Assembly (NCBI RefSeq): GCF_014295415.1
Contig: NZ_CP052909.1
Location: forward strand, 1,054,001 to 1,118,000
DNA length: 64,000 nt
Direction: 5' to 3'
Source: Constantimarinum furrinae
GTDB lineage: Bacteria; Bacteroidota; Bacteroidia; Flavobacteriales; Flavobacteriaceae
The translations under genes were made by a program, and so were the position numbers. This document shows positions 18,574 to 29,668 of this stretch, one piece after another (the first letter of the stretch is position 1; each line of letters begins with the position of its first letter). The notes under the pieces were generated by a model. The model did not search any database. It was not told the DNA's origin and worked only from the letters and a program-made list of their open reading frames with translations.

Positions 18574-19110
18574 TTAGTTGCAAACTTCAAATTGCATAGC
18601 CCAGCTATTTCCTCCAATTGGGTTTCCAGCACCCCAGGCGGTTTCCTCATCTCCGGTCACGGTATTGACTACTACGGCATGCGCAGCAACTATAATACAC
18701 TCTCCTGAGGCAAGACTTATACCGGTATTACCTACCACCACTTCGGTTGTCCCCGGGTTATGGGTATCCTTAAAAGGAAAATGGCCTATTTTAGGATTTC
18801 CGCCACCATTGGTAGGAAGTCCACTCAACGGACCAATGTACAAATGGGTTTCAACGATTTCCCAATCGCCTTCAGAAGTATACGTCACAGCTACCTCACC
18901 ATTGTCTAAGGCTACTGTAACGATTCCAGAGAGAATATGCTGACCGGCAAGTAGGTCGGTTTGACCCAGATTTGTGGTTGGGTCTGGAGTTTCTTCTCCC
19001 GTAATTAAATTGGCATAATTATCTTCCACAGTATTGACTGTTGGTTCGGTGGAGCAGGCGGTTAGTAAGAGCAATGAAAATAGTGTTGAAAGTAATTTTG
19101 TAAATTTCAT
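18574..19110 (-). CDS. Hypothetical lipoprotein
   Basis: 178 residues. The lipoprotein signal MKFTKLLSTLFSLLLLTAC has its lipid-attached cysteine at 19. The mature part is beta-rich, with a histidine/glycine-rich centre (HLYIGPLSGLPTNGGGNPKIGHFPF) and a C-terminal segment around EETAWGAGNPIGGNSWAMQF. It ends in a cysteine-asparagine (VCN). Similar C-terminal patterns occur in secreted Bacteroidota proteins of unknown role. No catalytic motif is seen. It is a single gene, closed by the shared bidirectional terminator at 18514-18547. Confidence 0.7.
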   Translation of the reverse strand: MKFTKLLSTLFSLLLLTACSTEPTVNTVEDNYANLITGEETPDPTTNLGQTDLLAGQHILSGIVTVALDNGEVAVTYTSEGDWEIVETHLYIGPLSGLPTNGGGNPKIGHFPFKDTHNPGTTEVVVGNTGISLASGECIIVAAHAVVVNTVTGDEETAWGAGNPIGGNSWAMQFEVCN

Positions 19111-19230
19111 AATCTTCTATTTTACAGTTAGTAAGCTCCGAATATATAAAATAAAATGTATTTTAACCTAAAAAATAGCATTTAATCGATAAAAAACGCT
19201 CTAATCGAAATTGAATGTTAAGAGGCGTGC

Positions 19231-20085
19231 TTATTTATTTGGCTGTTGGAAGAAATTTGCAGTTAATTTAGTTGCTCTCATTAAGTCATGAGGTAAATTT
19301 TCTTTATTCCACGGATGGCTTGCCCCAAAAACGTGGTCGGCTCCGTTAATGATTTCCAATTTACTCTCCGGATTCCAGGAATGAATGGCTTTAGCTTCCT
19401 TAATGGACACAGTAGGGTCTTCGCTGCCATGTATGATCAATTGAGGAACTTTTATTTGCTTTACTGCACGGGATATGGTAAGTCGGGTCTTATGTTGTAT
19501 AAAATCCTCATAAAACTGAAAATTGAGAGGTAATTGCTGTTTGGTTCTGCTGTTTTCAATATAGCTGATACCGGTTTCTCTCCAGATATTAAATGCTTCC
19601 GTGCCTACCTGGAAACGTGCTTCAAAATCACTTACTGCTGCCCAGGTTGCTACTTTTTTAATACGAGAGTCTTCTTCGGTTTTTATAAGTGCGATGCTAC
19701 CGCCCCTGCTATGTCCAAGAAGACCAAGCCGATTGAAGTCAATTCGGTTTTTCCATTTTATAGACGATTGTAAGTGATCAAGCATCCTGTCCAGATCGTC
19801 GAGTTCTATACTGAAATTGTTTTGAGCAAAGGTCTCAGGATCGGGGAAATCGACAGGTTGTTCTAAGGTTCCACCGTTATGGGAAAAGTTAAACTTTACG
19901 AAAAAAAAGCCTGCATTTGCAAATTGTTTGGCAACAAGGTCCCAGACACCCCAATCTTTGAACCCTTTAAAACCATGGCAGAAGATGATCAATGGTTTTT
20001 CATTATCAGACGGGGTATAAAAAACGTCATACAGTAGAGGTTTTTTAGAGGTTTCGGCCAGTACCAGATTTTTTTCTATGATCAT
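19231..20085 (-). CDS. Alpha/beta hydrolase (dienelactone hydrolase-like)
   Basis: 284 residues. The oxyanion-side motif FCHGFKGFKDW is at 35-45. The nucleophile elbow GHSRGG places Ser126. A late Asp (HGSEDPTVS) and His (NGADHVFG) complete a probable catalytic triad. No signal peptide is visible, so it is presumably cytoplasmic. The substrate is unknown; esterase or acyl-peptidase activity is plausible. Its start codon overlaps the stop of the AddB-like nuclease gene by 4 bp (20082-20085), so the two are co-translated. Confidence 0.87.
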   Translation of the reverse strand: MIIEKNLVLAETSKKPLLYDVFYTPSDNEKPLIIFCHGFKGFKDWGVWDLVAKQFANAGFFFVKFNFSHNGGTLEQPVDFPDPETFAQNNFSIELDDLDRMLDHLQSSIKWKNRIDFNRLGLLGHSRGGSIALIKTEEDSRIKKVATWAAVSDFEARFQVGTEAFNIWRETGISYIENSRTKQQLPLNFQFYEDFIQHKTRLTISRAVKQIKVPQLIIHGSEDPTVSIKEAKAIHSWNPESKLEIINGADHVFGASHPWNKENLPHDLMRATKLTANFFQQPNK

Positions 20086-22814
20086 GTGTCTGTTTCTTTT
20101 TCAATGAATGGTTTTTCGTCATCGCATATTTCCATAATTAATTTCCGAAGCTCATTCTTAAAACGCTGAAGGACTTCAGCATTAATTTCATAATTTTTTG
20201 TTCGACTGTGCGAAGAAGGTTTTGTAGCGAATTTAAGAAACCCATTTTTAAGGTTTTTAAAGGAAATAATCCCGGCATTTGCCTCGTGCACATTTAATTC
20301 ACCGTCCATCATTAAAGCATATGCTAATACTTGAAATGCTTTACTGTATTTATAGTCGGTGTTGAGGGATTCCCAATCCACGATCTCAAGATCTCCCTGT
20401 GTCACGGAACCTGTCTTATAATCGATTATACGCAGGACTCCGTTGTATTCGTCAACCCGATCTACTTTTCCACGCAAATTAACGGGAAAATCTAATTGAG
20501 GTATTGGAATCTCAATTCGTAGGTCCGATTCGATTTTTAAAATTTTAATTGAATTTCCGGCTTTCAGTTCGCCAATTTCCATGTCGATCAAATTCTGAAC
20601 ATAGCGTTTGGCCACTTCAAAAATAATGAGGTTCTTTCCAATGAGAAAGGTTCCTCCTTTAAATGTTTTTTTAAACTGAACAGTTATTTCTGTTTCCACT
20701 TTTTCCTTTAACTGATGAAGGAGCTCGAGCGTTAAGAAACTTCCTTCCAGGGGCTCATAAAATACCTGAAGCGTATCGTGAACGATAGTCCCGAGTGTAT
20801 TATAATCGACAGTTTCTTCAACCTCTTCAAGTTCCTTTATACCAAGTACTTTTTGTTGGTAAAAATCAATTGGATTTCGAATGTAGGAGGTTAAGGATGA
20901 TGGAGAAAAGCCGTTGATTGCGATTTCCTGTATGCGCTCCATAACATCAGTCGTTTTCTCGATCTGTTTCAATGTCTTAGAATGCAACTGAATTTTGGGA
21001 GTGATCACTTCCTGTTTAATTTGATGATGAGGTTGTTTTTCTACTTCCAGTTGCAGCAGGAATCTGCTCCTTTCTCCCGTATTGATGCCATCGGTAAAGT
21101 TATTGTAAAGCAGTGTTATGTTTTTTGCCCGCTGCAACAGTCTGTAAAAATGATAGGTGTAGATCGCATCCTTTTCGTAATACATGGGAAGTCCGAACTC
21201 AGCTTTTAGGTCGTAGGTAATAAAGGAGGCATTCGATTTTCCTGAAGGCAATACACCTTCATTTACAGAGGTCATGATCACATGCTCAAAATCGAGAACC
21301 CGAGTTTCTAGAACTCCCATGATCTGAAGTCCGGTAAAGGCATCTCCTTTAAAGTCGAGGGTTGTGGTAGCGATAAGTTCAGAAAATAATGAATATACAG
21401 TTTTTACACTTTTAAGGTGAGCGTATTGATCACTGAGGCTACGAATTTTTTTAAAGATAGTGTGCAATTGGAAATACAGAACTTTATCGATCTTATGGGA
21501 GGCAGTTTTCTCATGTAGCTGCTGTATTATATTAAGGCATGTTTCCAGTGCTGTATTTGCCCTATCCTGCCAGCTGTCGAAAAGTACCATAAGTATTTCG
21601 CGGTCCATCGATTCTGCAAGGGACAACAGTTTTTCGAGCGTAATATGTGTAAGATTCTTACTTGAGATTTCGGATACTATATGTTCGGGCGAGCACAGCA
21701 ACACAGAGGCGACAGGATGCGTCATTAACCGGATGAGATCTTTGTAATAAAAGGTTTCAGGATCTGATTGATGTGTATACAACAGGCTATTAAAGAATTG
21801 AGTAGTGGGGAAGGATCGCAGCGAAACTCCCATGGTAATATTTACGGTGTCTATATTAGGAGGTAGCGAATAGAGCAGGGGAACCAGGAGGGTTTCGTCT
21901 GCTAGCACGATCGCAGTGTTCGCAATTTCTTCGGAAGTCATTTCCTTGATAAGTTGGCCTACATATTTAGCCTGACCGGTATTCTTTTGAACCTCAGCAA
22001 ACCTGAAGTTTTTTTCCCTCTGGTAATTGTTTGGAAGTGCTGGAAAGGGATTTGAGCTATAGTACTTCCAGTTTTTTTTGTATGCTCTCAGAAACCGGGA
22101 GGCACTGTGTTGGGGGTCGTTAAAAAAGTGAATATCCATATCCCAGTAGATCTTACTGTTACCGGTTTCCAGTAATTCCTGAATGATATGTTGCTCTGCA
22201 TTGTTTAAGGCATTAAAACCAATAAAAACATGTTGTTTATGCCCGTGATTTAAAATATAATGTTCGAGGTCTTCAGAAGCTTTTCTGTAGACCATCCCTT
22301 GATAGCCCAGCTTGTCTTGAAGTAAGAGTTCTTTTAAATTCGTATAAAATTCCGGTAGACTTTCCCAGAAGGAAATATAGTTTTGTATTAGTTCGGTTTG
22401 TTCACTTTTAACGTTCCAAAGTTCCATGGATTTAATACTCCCCAGATAACTAAAGAAAGATTCTGTATCTATCAAATATCTATCGATCTCACTGAAGTCG
22501 TTAAGAAGAGTCTGAATCCACGAACTAAAGGAATCGAAGTCTTCTTTTTCTGATATGCTATCCGTTTGTTGATAGGCTTGATAGCTTTTAAAGAGAAGGT
22601 GAGATGCATCTATAATTCGAAGGTCTGAAAGTTCCTCTACAAACTCTTCGATACTAATGATGTGTGGTGAAAATATTGTTCTGTTCGTTGCTGTACGTAG
22701 GTGGTGTTTTAAGAATCCACCGGCTCTCTTACTTGGAAGAATTAGGGTGAGTTGAGAAATATCTTCATATTCTTTGAGAAGTGACTCAATAGTTTCTTCA
22801 AGAAAAGTTCGCAT
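20082..22814 (-). CDS. PD-(D/E)XK nuclease family protein (AddB-like)
   Basis: 910 residues. The N-terminal half begins with TLILPSKRAGGFLKHHL, an AddB-style degenerate helicase-like region without an intact Walker A. The C-terminus has a RecB-type nuclease: GTIVHDTLQVF, then GKVDRVD and IIDYKTG (Asp798, Lys800), then a Gln (KAFQVLAYAL), i.e. the DxK and QhxxY signatures. It would be the AddB/RexB partner of the AddA-like protein encoded at 25633-28788, in double-strand-break end resection. Its gene is overlapped by the hydrolase and closely preceded by ompA on the same strand. The assignment rests on motifs, length and the neighbouring AddA. Confidence 0.85.
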   Translation of the reverse strand: MRTFLEETIESLLKEYEDISQLTLILPSKRAGGFLKHHLRTATNRTIFSPHIISIEEFVEELSDLRIIDASHLLFKSYQAYQQTDSISEKEDFDSFSSWIQTLLNDFSEIDRYLIDTESFFSYLGSIKSMELWNVKSEQTELIQNYISFWESLPEFYTNLKELLLQDKLGYQGMVYRKASEDLEHYILNHGHKQHVFIGFNALNNAEQHIIQELLETGNSKIYWDMDIHFFNDPQHSASRFLRAYKKNWKYYSSNPFPALPNNYQREKNFRFAEVQKNTGQAKYVGQLIKEMTSEEIANTAIVLADETLLVPLLYSLPPNIDTVNITMGVSLRSFPTTQFFNSLLYTHQSDPETFYYKDLIRLMTHPVASVLLCSPEHIVSEISSKNLTHITLEKLLSLAESMDREILMVLFDSWQDRANTALETCLNIIQQLHEKTASHKIDKVLYFQLHTIFKKIRSLSDQYAHLKSVKTVYSLFSELIATTTLDFKGDAFTGLQIMGVLETRVLDFEHVIMTSVNEGVLPSGKSNASFITYDLKAEFGLPMYYEKDAIYTYHFYRLLQRAKNITLLYNNFTDGINTGERSRFLLQLEVEKQPHHQIKQEVITPKIQLHSKTLKQIEKTTDVMERIQEIAINGFSPSSLTSYIRNPIDFYQQKVLGIKELEEVEETVDYNTLGTIVHDTLQVFYEPLEGSFLTLELLHQLKEKVETEITVQFKKTFKGGTFLIGKNLIIFEVAKRYVQNLIDMEIGELKAGNSIKILKIESDLRIEIPIPQLDFPVNLRGKVDRVDEYNGVLRIIDYKTGSVTQGDLEIVDWESLNTDYKYSKAFQVLAYALMMDGELNVHEANAGIISFKNLKNGFLKFATKPSSHSRTKNYEINAEVLQRFKNELRKLIMEICDDEKPFIEKETDT

Positions 22815-22825
22815 GCTATAAAAAT

Positions 22826-22857
22826 AAAAAACGCCTTCGATTAACGAAGGCGTTTTT
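22826..22857 (-). terminator. Rho-independent terminator after ompA
   Basis: A perfect 13-bp stem AAAAACGCCTTCG / CGAAGGCGTTTTT (22827-22839 with 22845-22857) and ATTAA loop, with A/T runs on both sides. On the minus strand it stops ompA transcription 21 bp after its stop codon. Confidence 0.88.
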
Positions 22858-22878
22858 CTTTATTTATTTGAGTTTCTC

Positions 22879-24270
22879 TTATTTCTGAAGAGAGATCTCT
22901 ACACGTCGGTTTTGTTGTCTACCGGCTGCGGTATTATTTGTAGCAACTGGTCTTTCTTCACCGTATCCTTTAGAAGTCAATCTGTTTGCAGGCATACCGA
23001 TAGTAGTTAAGTACTGCATAACTGAAGCAGCTCTTTCGTTAGAAAGCTTCATGTTATAAGCATCACTACCTCTGCTGTCTGTGTGACCTTCAATATGGAA
23101 TATTGTGTTTGGATATTCTTTCATGATATCAGCAATACTCTGAAGAGCAGAATAAGACTCCTGACGGATCGATGACTTATCGTAGTCGAAAAGGATCGTC
23201 TTAGAGTACTCATTCAATTGCTTGATGATCTCTACAGTTACTTCAGGACATCCGTTGTTTGCAACAGTTCCTGGAACATCTGGACACTGATCATCTTTGT
23301 CAAGAACACCGTCACCGTCTCTATCTTTGTAAGGACATCCGTTGTTAGCTTTAGGACCAGCTTCATTAGGACAAGCATCTTCAGCATCGGTAATACCATC
23401 ACCGTCTGCATCAGGACATCCGTTAAGAGAAGCAAGACCTGCTACAGTAGGACAAGCATCCTGTGGATCTGGAATACCATCACCGTCAGTATCAGGACAT
23501 CCATTGTACTCAGCTAAACCTGGAGTATTAGGACATGCATCATTTCTATCTTCGATTCCGTCACCGTCAGTATCAGGACATCCGTTGAATTCTGGTAAAC
23601 CAGGAGTTTCTGGACATTCATCATCCTGATCGTAGATTCCATCACCATCTGTATCTTTTCCACCGAATTTGAACATAATCCCTGCAGAGTGCTGGAAATG
23701 TTGGATTCCGTAATCATCTTCAAATGCATACTTGTAAGCAGACTGAACACTTAATGCAAGATTTTCTCCGATCCAGAAACGCACACCGGCCAAACCGTTA
23801 GCAGTTCCAAATCCGATATCGTCAACCCAGGTATAACCACCACCTACACCAATAGTAGGATCGAACCAACCACCAGGACCGTTGATAAGGTCTCTAAGGC
23901 TGTATTCAATTTCTCCGTCAACGCTGTAATACGTTAGGTCGTCATTGATCTCTACATCACCAAGCTTATTAATTTTGTTAATAGCACCTGCTGCTGTAAA
24001 TGAGAACCCGCTTCCAATATATCTTCCTACAGATAATCTGGAAACTGAAGGTAAGATATTCCAGTGGTCATTAGCGTTAAAATACTCATCAAAGAGATCT
24101 CCTTTTGTGGCTTCTGGAAGTCTTCCTTTATCGTCAATACCAACTGGGTAAACATCAACTGCGTTTAGACCAACTTCAATTGCCCAAGGATTATTTTCGT
24201 CTTGTGCATTTGCCACCCCAACTCCTAAAAGTAAGAGAGCAGCAACTAAAAAAGTGTTAAGATGTTTCAT
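22879..24270 (-). CDS. OmpA family protein with thrombospondin type 3 calcium-binding repeats
   Basis: 463 residues. The signal peptide ends ANA (cleavage after residue ~22). An 8-stranded-barrel-like domain occupies about 25-200. Five TSP type 3 repeats with DTDGDGI/DxxxxCP motifs follow (about 205-345) and bind calcium. The C-terminal OmpA domain (about 350-463) carries the peptidoglycan-binding motif [19 protein letters not shown]. The protein anchors the outer membrane to peptidoglycan and is usually abundant. A good promoter is seen upstream (24305-24335) and a strong terminator downstream, so it is a single highly expressed unit between kbl and the addB-like gene. Confidence 0.94.
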   Translation of the reverse strand: MKHLNTFLVAALLLLGVGVANAQDENNPWAIEVGLNAVDVYPVGIDDKGRLPEATKGDLFDEYFNANDHWNILPSVSRLSVGRYIGSGFSFTAAGAINKINKLGDVEINDDLTYYSVDGEIEYSLRDLINGPGGWFDPTIGVGGGYTWVDDIGFGTANGLAGVRFWIGENLALSVQSAYKYAFEDDYGIQHFQHSAGIMFKFGGKDTDGDGIYDQDDECPETPGLPEFNGCPDTDGDGIEDRNDACPNTPGLAEYNGCPDTDGDGIPDPQDACPTVAGLASLNGCPDADGDGITDAEDACPNEAGPKANNGCPYKDRDGDGVLDKDDQCPDVPGTVANNGCPEVTVEIIKQLNEYSKTILFDYDKSSIRQESYSALQSIADIMKEYPNTIFHIEGHTDSRGSDAYNMKLSNERAASVMQYLTTIGMPANRLTSKGYGEERPVATNNTAAGRQQNRRVEISLQK

Positions 24271-24304
24271 ATTCGATTGTTTAATTTTTAAGTGTTAATT
24301 AGAG

Positions 24305-24335
24305 CAAAAGTAAGTTGTTAAAACTTATAAACAAA
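24305..24335 (-). promoter_or_regulatory. Promoter of ompA (Bacteroidota sigma-A type)
   Basis: The minus strand reads TTTTG at the -33 position (24332-24336), a 19-bp spacer and TACTTTTG at the -7 position (24305-24312). This is the best match to TTTG-N19-TAnnTTTG in the window. The ATG is 34 bp downstream. It fits a strongly transcribed outer-membrane protein gene. Confidence 0.75.
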
Positions 24336-24392
24336 AGCAAATCTATTAAATTTTTCACAAATACAAAGCCTTTATTGTGTAAATAATGGTGC

Positions 24393-25592
24393 TTACGAGG
24401 TAATTACTCTTAATTTTTTCCCAACTTTTATGAAGGCATTAACCGATTTGTCCAGATGTTCTTTTGTGTGCGCAGCCGACAGCTGGACTCGTATTCGAGC
24501 TTTTCCCTTCGGAACCACCGGATAGAAGAATCCTATAACGTAGATTCCTTCTTCAAGAAGCATATCTGCCATACTTTGAGATAGTTTGGCATCGTACAGC
24601 ATCACAGGAACTATAGCCGAATCCCCATCGATAATATCAAAACCGGCCTGTTTCATTTTCGATTTAAAATAGGAGGTATTTTGCTGCAGTTTATCACGTA
24701 AGGCCGTATCTGTTGAGAGCATCTCAAATACCTTAATAGAGGCTCCAACAATTGCCGGAGCAAGAGAATTTGAAAACAAATAAGGCCTTGATCGCTGTCG
24801 AAGCATTTCGATGATCTCTTTTTTCCCTGTGGTATAACCACCCATCGCTCCTCCCAATGCCTTTCCTAAAGTTCCGGTGATAATATCAATACGCCCCATA
24901 ACACCCTTCTCTTCGAGCGTTCCCCTTCCGGTTTCACCAATAAATCCTGCGGCATGGCATTCATCGATCATGACCAAGGCGTCATATTTTTCGGCCAGAT
25001 CGCAAATTTTATCCAAAGGAGCCACCAAACCATCCATAGAAAATACACCATCTGTCACTATAATTTTAAACCGCGATCCTGCTTCATTGGCTGCCTTGAG
25101 CTGCTGTTCAAGATCGGCCATATCGCTGTTAGCATAACGGTAACGAGCGGCTTTACATAGCCGAACGCCATCAATTATAGACGCGTGGTTTAATGAATCG
25201 CTTATTATTGCATCTTCAGGACCCAAAAGCGGTTCAAACACACCGCCGTTCGCATCAAATGCTGCGGCATAAAGGATAGTATCCTCCGTTTGGTAATAGT
25301 CGGCTATTTTTTGCTCGAGTTCTTTATGTATGTCCTGTGTTCCGCATATAAACCGAACCGAAGACATCCCAAATCCGTGCGAGTCCATCGCATCTTTCGC
25401 CGCTTGTATTACTTCCTTGTTTGAAGAGAGCCCGAGGTAGTTATTCGCACAGAAATTAATTACTTTTTCCCCGGTTGAAATGGTGATTTCAGCATCTTGA
25501 GGCGATGTAATAATTCGTTCTTTTTTATAAAGACCATTATCTTTTATTTCCTGTAATTCTTTTTGTAGATGTTCTTTTATATTTCCGTACAT
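24393..25592 (-). CDS. kbl: Glycine C-acetyltransferase (2-amino-3-ketobutyrate CoA ligase)
   Basis: 399-residue PLP alpha-oxoamine synthase. The PLP-lysine motif is [14 protein letters not shown] (Lys ~244). The upstream [11 protein letters not shown] and the MIDECHAAG segment are also typical. The enzyme cleaves 2-amino-3-oxobutyrate with CoA into glycine and acetyl-CoA, completing threonine breakdown after threonine dehydrogenase. No tdh gene is adjacent, so the partner lies elsewhere. The N-terminal length and the [13 protein letters not shown] start match bacterial Kbl. A BioF-type synthase is the less likely alternative. Confidence 0.93.
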   Translation of the reverse strand: MYGNIKEHLQKELQEIKDNGLYKKERIITSPQDAEITISTGEKVINFCANNYLGLSSNKEVIQAAKDAMDSHGFGMSSVRFICGTQDIHKELEQKIADYYQTEDTILYAAAFDANGGVFEPLLGPEDAIISDSLNHASIIDGVRLCKAARYRYANSDMADLEQQLKAANEAGSRFKIIVTDGVFSMDGLVAPLDKICDLAEKYDALVMIDECHAAGFIGETGRGTLEEKGVMGRIDIITGTLGKALGGAMGGYTTGKKEIIEMLRQRSRPYLFSNSLAPAIVGASIKVFEMLSTDTALRDKLQQNTSYFKSKMKQAGFDIIDGDSAIVPVMLYDAKLSQSMADMLLEEGIYVIGFFYPVVPKGKARIRVQLSAAHTKEHLDKSVNAFIKVGKKLRVITS

Positions 25593-25632
25593 AAATATTG
25601 TTTTTCTCGTGCTACTTAGATCAGGTTCAAAT

Positions 25633-28600
25633 TTAAATCTTATTTATCAAAATATCTCCTCCTACGCTATAGATTATAAGCATTTCTTTAACACTATAGC
25701 CCATATCCTGAATTGCTGCCGCATAACCTCGAATTTGTACTTCGTGATGCTCACTCATCTCGCCGGTCTTATAATCTATGATAGTTACAGATCCATCACG
25801 ATTAAAATTTAGTCTATCAGGGCGTTGAATTACCCCGTCCCTTGTAATAATATCTCTTTCGTTGGCCACCCACTCGTAGTCTAAAAAATATTCGCATAAT
25901 TGGGGATGCATCACTATACGGGTCATGCTATCTTTTAGATCTGTTTGTTCTTCCTTTGAAAGAAGAGGGTCCAATTCCAGCGCTTCAAAGAACGGAACTA
26001 TATCATCTTTATGCGTGATTTCAGCCATGCTGTCGTGTAAAATATTTCCGGTATAGATTGCTGTTTCGGTTTCCGTTTGCCAATATGATGCTTCGGCTGA
26101 GACGATCTCGAGATTATGATCTGAGGGTTTAGACAGCGGATATTCGGGAAGGATTTGTTCCACATTTCGTATTTCCTTGGAAAGCATTGTTCTTCTTGAA
26201 ACACCAAACTCATAGTCCATTTTTTCATCTTCCCACATATTCTTATGTTTGAGAAAATCTATGAATAGGCTGTTGTAATTCGTGATTTCGTTTGCAGAAT
26301 TCTGTTTTACTTTTTTTGAAAAAATATAAAGTTGTTCAATGGGGCGGGTAAGCGTTACATACAGCAGGTTATAATTGTCCAATTCTAATCTTTGCCTGCG
26401 CTTTTCATGAATCTCACGGCCCGCTGCTCCATAATTTTCCACTTCGTTCTTATAATCGATTAAAACCTCAGTGAACTGCGCCGCGGGGTCATCTACCGGA
26501 TACCATGATTTTGAATCCATTTCTTTGTAGATATTCACGTCGGCAAAGGGAAAAAGCACTACGGGAAATTCCAGACCTTTAGCTTTGTGTATGGTCATTA
26601 AACGCACAGCATCCACACTTTCATTTATGGGTACTGCTGAAACATCTTTTACGGTTTCCCAATATTCCAAAAACAGTTGCTTTCCACTTTGAGGTTGTTG
26701 TTCAAAGTCGAAAGCCAGATTCATAAATGCGTCCAGATATGCATCGGCTTTTTCCGCAAGCTTAAAGCTTAAAATGATTATTTCCAAACTTTCGTATAGG
26801 GAAAGCGAGTGTAATTGCTGAAAGTTAAAATCAATACCGAAAGAGGTAATTGCTTCAGAAAATTCTTCTGAAGAAAATCCCAGGAATCTTTTATAGACGG
26901 CATGGGTGTCTTCAGTACTATTTAGATGTGTAATTATAAAGTCCAGAAATTCAATTTTATGTTCATTATGATCGAAAAATAGACTTAGCGAAAGGGTGTT
27001 CAGTAAAAATTTCACCGCCGGAGAATATTGAAGCAGTAGCGTTTCAGAAGAGACTATCGGAATATCCCGCTCTAGTAGATATGAGCTCAGTTCAATTCCA
27101 TCGGCCTTTTTTCGGGTCAGGATGCAAATTTCGTTAAGCGCGTATTGTTGCTTACGCAGTGACTGAATAGTTTCAAATACTTGTTGGGCATATATTTCGT
27201 GCTCTTCAGCTTTATTTTCGGCTTCATTGAAAAGGATCTTCACAAACCCGTCCTTCTTTTCATTGCACTGTTGTTGATTTCCGATTTTGTATAATTGTTG
27301 GTGTACTGAGTTCCCGAAATTTTCGGCTATATGCGTGAAGAACTCATTATTGAAGGTTATGATCTCTTTACAACTTCGCCAGTTCGTTTGAAGGTTTTCG
27401 ACTTTCTTTTCTCTTATAGAGAACGGATTATCCTTGTTATAAAGTCCTATGAATTGTTCAGGGAGTCCGCCTCTCCACCGATAAATGGACTGTTTTGCGT
27501 CCCCCACCAGCAGAAGACTGGCCGATTGCTCGTCGAGATTGCTCTGAGATAACGCATTGTCAATTAGCGGTATAAGGTTTTTCCATTGAAGCAATGAAGT
27601 ATCTTGAAACTCATCAATAAAAAAGTGTTGGTATTTTTCACCCAAACGCTCGTAAATAAATGGTGCCGGCTGATTGCGGATCTCATTATTTATAAGGCTG
27701 TTAAACTGTGAGATCGGAAATAAATTGCGATCGTTTTTAATGGCCTCCAATTCTTCATTAACCAAATTAATCACAGATAGCGGGATGAGATTTTTAAGAA
27801 TTGAAGCATATAGTGCTTTTTTAAAATAAAGGGCTTTTGTGGTTTCAAAAGCATCTATAAAACGGGGGGTCAATTCGTCTATGGTTTCGGCAACATGAGG
27901 AGAATCTTTTAGAACACGCCCCGGATAAAGTGGTTTTTCACCTAGAGATTCCTGCCATTTTAAATTAAAATTAACGGAGTTCCCGGACTTAAGATTACCG
28001 AAATAGGCAGGAAGTGATTTATTACTGAAATCCTCAGCCTGCAATCCGCTTTCTTCAATTAACCGAAGCACTTCTGATGCGATAGCCACCAATTGAGTGC
28101 TGTATTCATGTTTAGCATTTTTAATTTTGATAGTATACTGAATAAAGTCATCTAAGGTCTTTTTTTTGAGATTCTCCACTTGAGCATTATCATTTTCACT
28201 GAATAGAATTTTTGCAGCGGAAGCAATATCTCTGGAGATATCCCAGGATTTGTCTTCATCGGTTTTTGAAAGCGCAAAATCGATAAGTACTTGAGTAATT
28301 TTTTCATTTATTCCGGCTTTACTCACCAGATTATCTACAGCTTCAGATAATAGTTGTCCTTCTTCAAGGCTCACTTCAAAATTCGAAGCCAATTTTAAAT
28401 CTCTGGCGAAGGTTCGAATAAGACGATGATTGAAACTATCGATGGTTTCAACGCTAAAACCGGCATAGTGATGTATAAGATGTTTTAAGGTATTTTTTGC
28501 TCGTTCATGAAGTTGAACCTCGGTAAGCCCGGTTTCATTTGAAATCTGGATTAACATGGCAGGAGGAGAATCGACTGCGTTGGATTCAGAAAATGCTCTC

Positions 28601-28788
28601 AAATTTTCAACAATACGATGCTTCATTTCGGCGACGGCCTTATTGGTAAAGGTGATCGCCAGTAGATTTTTATAATAGTCGGGTTTGGGATCGGTAAGTA
28701 CTTTTTTTAAATATTCTTTTACGAGTGTAAAAGTTTTTCCGCTTCCTGCGGCTGCGTCGAAGATTAAAAAAGGAATGGAATTTTTCAA
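25633..28788 (-). CDS. UvrD-family helicase with C-terminal nuclease (AddA-like)
   Basis: 1051 residues. Walker A AAAGSGKT is at 12-19. Then come the helicase motifs [23 protein letters not shown] and [16 protein letters not shown] RecB-like nuclease closes the protein with RPDRLNF, IIDYKTG (Asp1005) and QIRGYAA. This is the motor-nuclease subunit of an AddAB/RecBCD-type complex. Its AddB-like partner is at 20082-22814, separated by kbl and ompA, all on the same strand. It is divergent from sodA with a shared ~160-bp AT-rich region. It is shorter than the ~1200-residue AddA of Bacillus, in line with Bacteroidota members. Confidence 0.9.
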   Translation of the reverse strand: MKNSIPFLIFDAAAGSGKTFTLVKEYLKKVLTDPKPDYYKNLLAITFTNKAVAEMKHRIVENLRAFSESNAVDSPPAMLIQISNETGLTEVQLHERAKNTLKHLIHHYAGFSVETIDSFNHRLIRTFARDLKLASNFEVSLEEGQLLSEAVDNLVSKAGINEKITQVLIDFALSKTDEDKSWDISRDIASAAKILFSENDNAQVENLKKKTLDDFIQYTIKIKNAKHEYSTQLVAIASEVLRLIEESGLQAEDFSNKSLPAYFGNLKSGNSVNFNLKWQESLGEKPLYPGRVLKDSPHVAETIDELTPRFIDAFETTKALYFKKALYASILKNLIPLSVINLVNEELEAIKNDRNLFPISQFNSLINNEIRNQPAPFIYERLGEKYQHFFIDEFQDTSLLQWKNLIPLIDNALSQSNLDEQSASLLLVGDAKQSIYRWRGGLPEQFIGLYNKDNPFSIREKKVENLQTNWRSCKEIITFNNEFFTHIAENFGNSVHQQLYKIGNQQQCNEKKDGFVKILFNEAENKAEEHEIYAQQVFETIQSLRKQQYALNEICILTRKKADGIELSSYLLERDIPIVSSETLLLQYSPAVKFLLNTLSLSLFFDHNEHKIEFLDFIITHLNSTEDTHAVYKRFLGFSSEEFSEAITSFGIDFNFQQLHSLSLYESLEIIILSFKLAEKADAYLDAFMNLAFDFEQQPQSGKQLFLEYWETVKDVSAVPINESVDAVRLMTIHKAKGLEFPVVLFPFADVNIYKEMDSKSWYPVDDPAAQFTEVLIDYKNEVENYGAAGREIHEKRRQRLELDNYNLLYVTLTRPIEQLYIFSKKVKQNSANEITNYNSLFIDFLKHKNMWEDEKMDYEFGVSRRTMLSKEIRNVEQILPEYPLSKPSDHNLEIVSAEASYWQTETETAIYTGNILHDSMAEITHKDDIVPFFEALELDPLLSKEEQTDLKDSMTRIVMHPQLCEYFLDYEWVANERDIITRDGVIQRPDRLNFNRDGSVTIIDYKTGEMSEHHEVQIRGYAAAIQDMGYSVKEMLIIYSVGGDILINKI

Positions 28789-28884
28789 GAAAAACTTTTT
28801 ACTAAATTAATAAAACAATTGTAGCGATAAGCCAATATTACTATTATCTATAACGGTATAGAAATCTTATAAAATCTATAACAG

Positions 28885-28912
28885 TTTTACACAGTGATTA
28901 TGTGTAACTTTG
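28885..28912 (+). promoter_or_regulatory. Candidate promoter of sodA
   Basis: TAACTTTG at 28905-28912 matches TAnnTTTG, and a TTTT at 28885-28888 lies about 16-17 bp upstream as a weak -33 box. The sodA ATG is 37 bp downstream. The spacer is at the short end of the accepted range. Confidence 0.5.
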
Positions 28913-28949
28913 ACTAGAAATTAAAAAGTTAATCTTAAAAAATTATATT

Positions 28950-29558
28950 ATGTCATTTGAACTTCCACAACTAAATTATGCGCACGATGCGCTTGAGCCC
29001 CATATAGATGAAAAAACAATGAAGATCCATCACGGAAAGCACCATCAAGGGTATACAGACAAGCTTAACAGTGCCATAGAAGGAACCGACATGGAAGGTA
29101 AGACCATTGAGAACATTCTTATAAACCTCGATATGGATAACAAGGCAGTACGTAACAATGGTGGAGGCTTTTATAATCACAGCCTTTTCTGGGAAATTAT
29201 GTCACCCGATGGTGGTGGTAAGCCATCCGGTGAGTTGGCGACAGCCATTGATAATGCTTTTGGCAGCTTTGAAGCGTTTAAAGAGGAGTTTTCGAATGCT
29301 GCGAAAGGACAATTTGGTTCAGGATGGGCATGGTTATGTGTTCATAAGGGAGGTGCCGTAAAGGTATGTTCTACGCCTAATCAGGATAATCCGTTAATGC
29401 CAGGTGTAGGATGCGGAGGAACACCGATTTTAGGATTGGATGTATGGGAGCACGCATATTACCTGAATTATCAGAATCGTCGTCCTGACTATGTGAACGC
29501 CTTTTTTGAAGTAATCAATTGGGAAGAGGTAGGAGCAAGATATGCTCAGAACAAATAA
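28950..29558 (+). CDS. sodA: Superoxide dismutase, manganese-type
   Basis: 202 residues. The metal ligands His27 (MKIHHGKHH), His77 (FYNHSLFWE), Asp164 and His168 (DVWEHAYYL) are all present. The metal-specificity positions look manganese-like: the GGGFYNHS glycine run, and Gln145 in NQDNPL instead of the iron-type glutamine on the other side. A cambialistic enzyme is possible. It disproportionates superoxide in the cytoplasm. It is a single-gene unit with a candidate promoter upstream and a strong terminator at 29579. The first repeat array starts ~60 bp beyond that terminator. Confidence 0.95.
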   Translation: MSFELPQLNYAHDALEPHIDEKTMKIHHGKHHQGYTDKLNSAIEGTDMEGKTIENILINLDMDNKAVRNNGGGFYNHSLFWEIMSPDGGGKPSGELATAIDNAFGSFEAFKEEFSNAAKGQFGSGWAWLCVHKGGAVKVCSTPNQDNPLMPGVGCGGTPILGLDVWEHAYYLNYQNRRPDYVNAFFEVINWEEVGARYAQNK

Positions 29559-29578
29559 TAAAGAAATATCAGATATTG

Positions 29579-29609
29579 AAAACCCACCAATTGGTGGGTT
29601 TTTATTTTT
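29579..29609 (+). terminator. Rho-independent terminator after sodA
   Basis: A perfect 12-bp AAAACCCACCAA / TTGGTGGGTTTT palindrome (29579-29602), followed by TATTTTTA. Positioned 20 bp after the sodA stop on the plus strand. Confidence 0.85.
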
Positions 29610-29668
29610 ACAAGAACTTGATTTTAGACAAAGGAAGATCAATTTTGGAAAAAATAAAAACTAGCCGG

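Noticed and set aside
23218-23750. Several open frames of 60-99 residues on both strands across the OmpA TSP3 repeats
   Set aside because: They are shadows of the calcium-repeat codons in the ompA gene and have no independent signal, start context or similarity.
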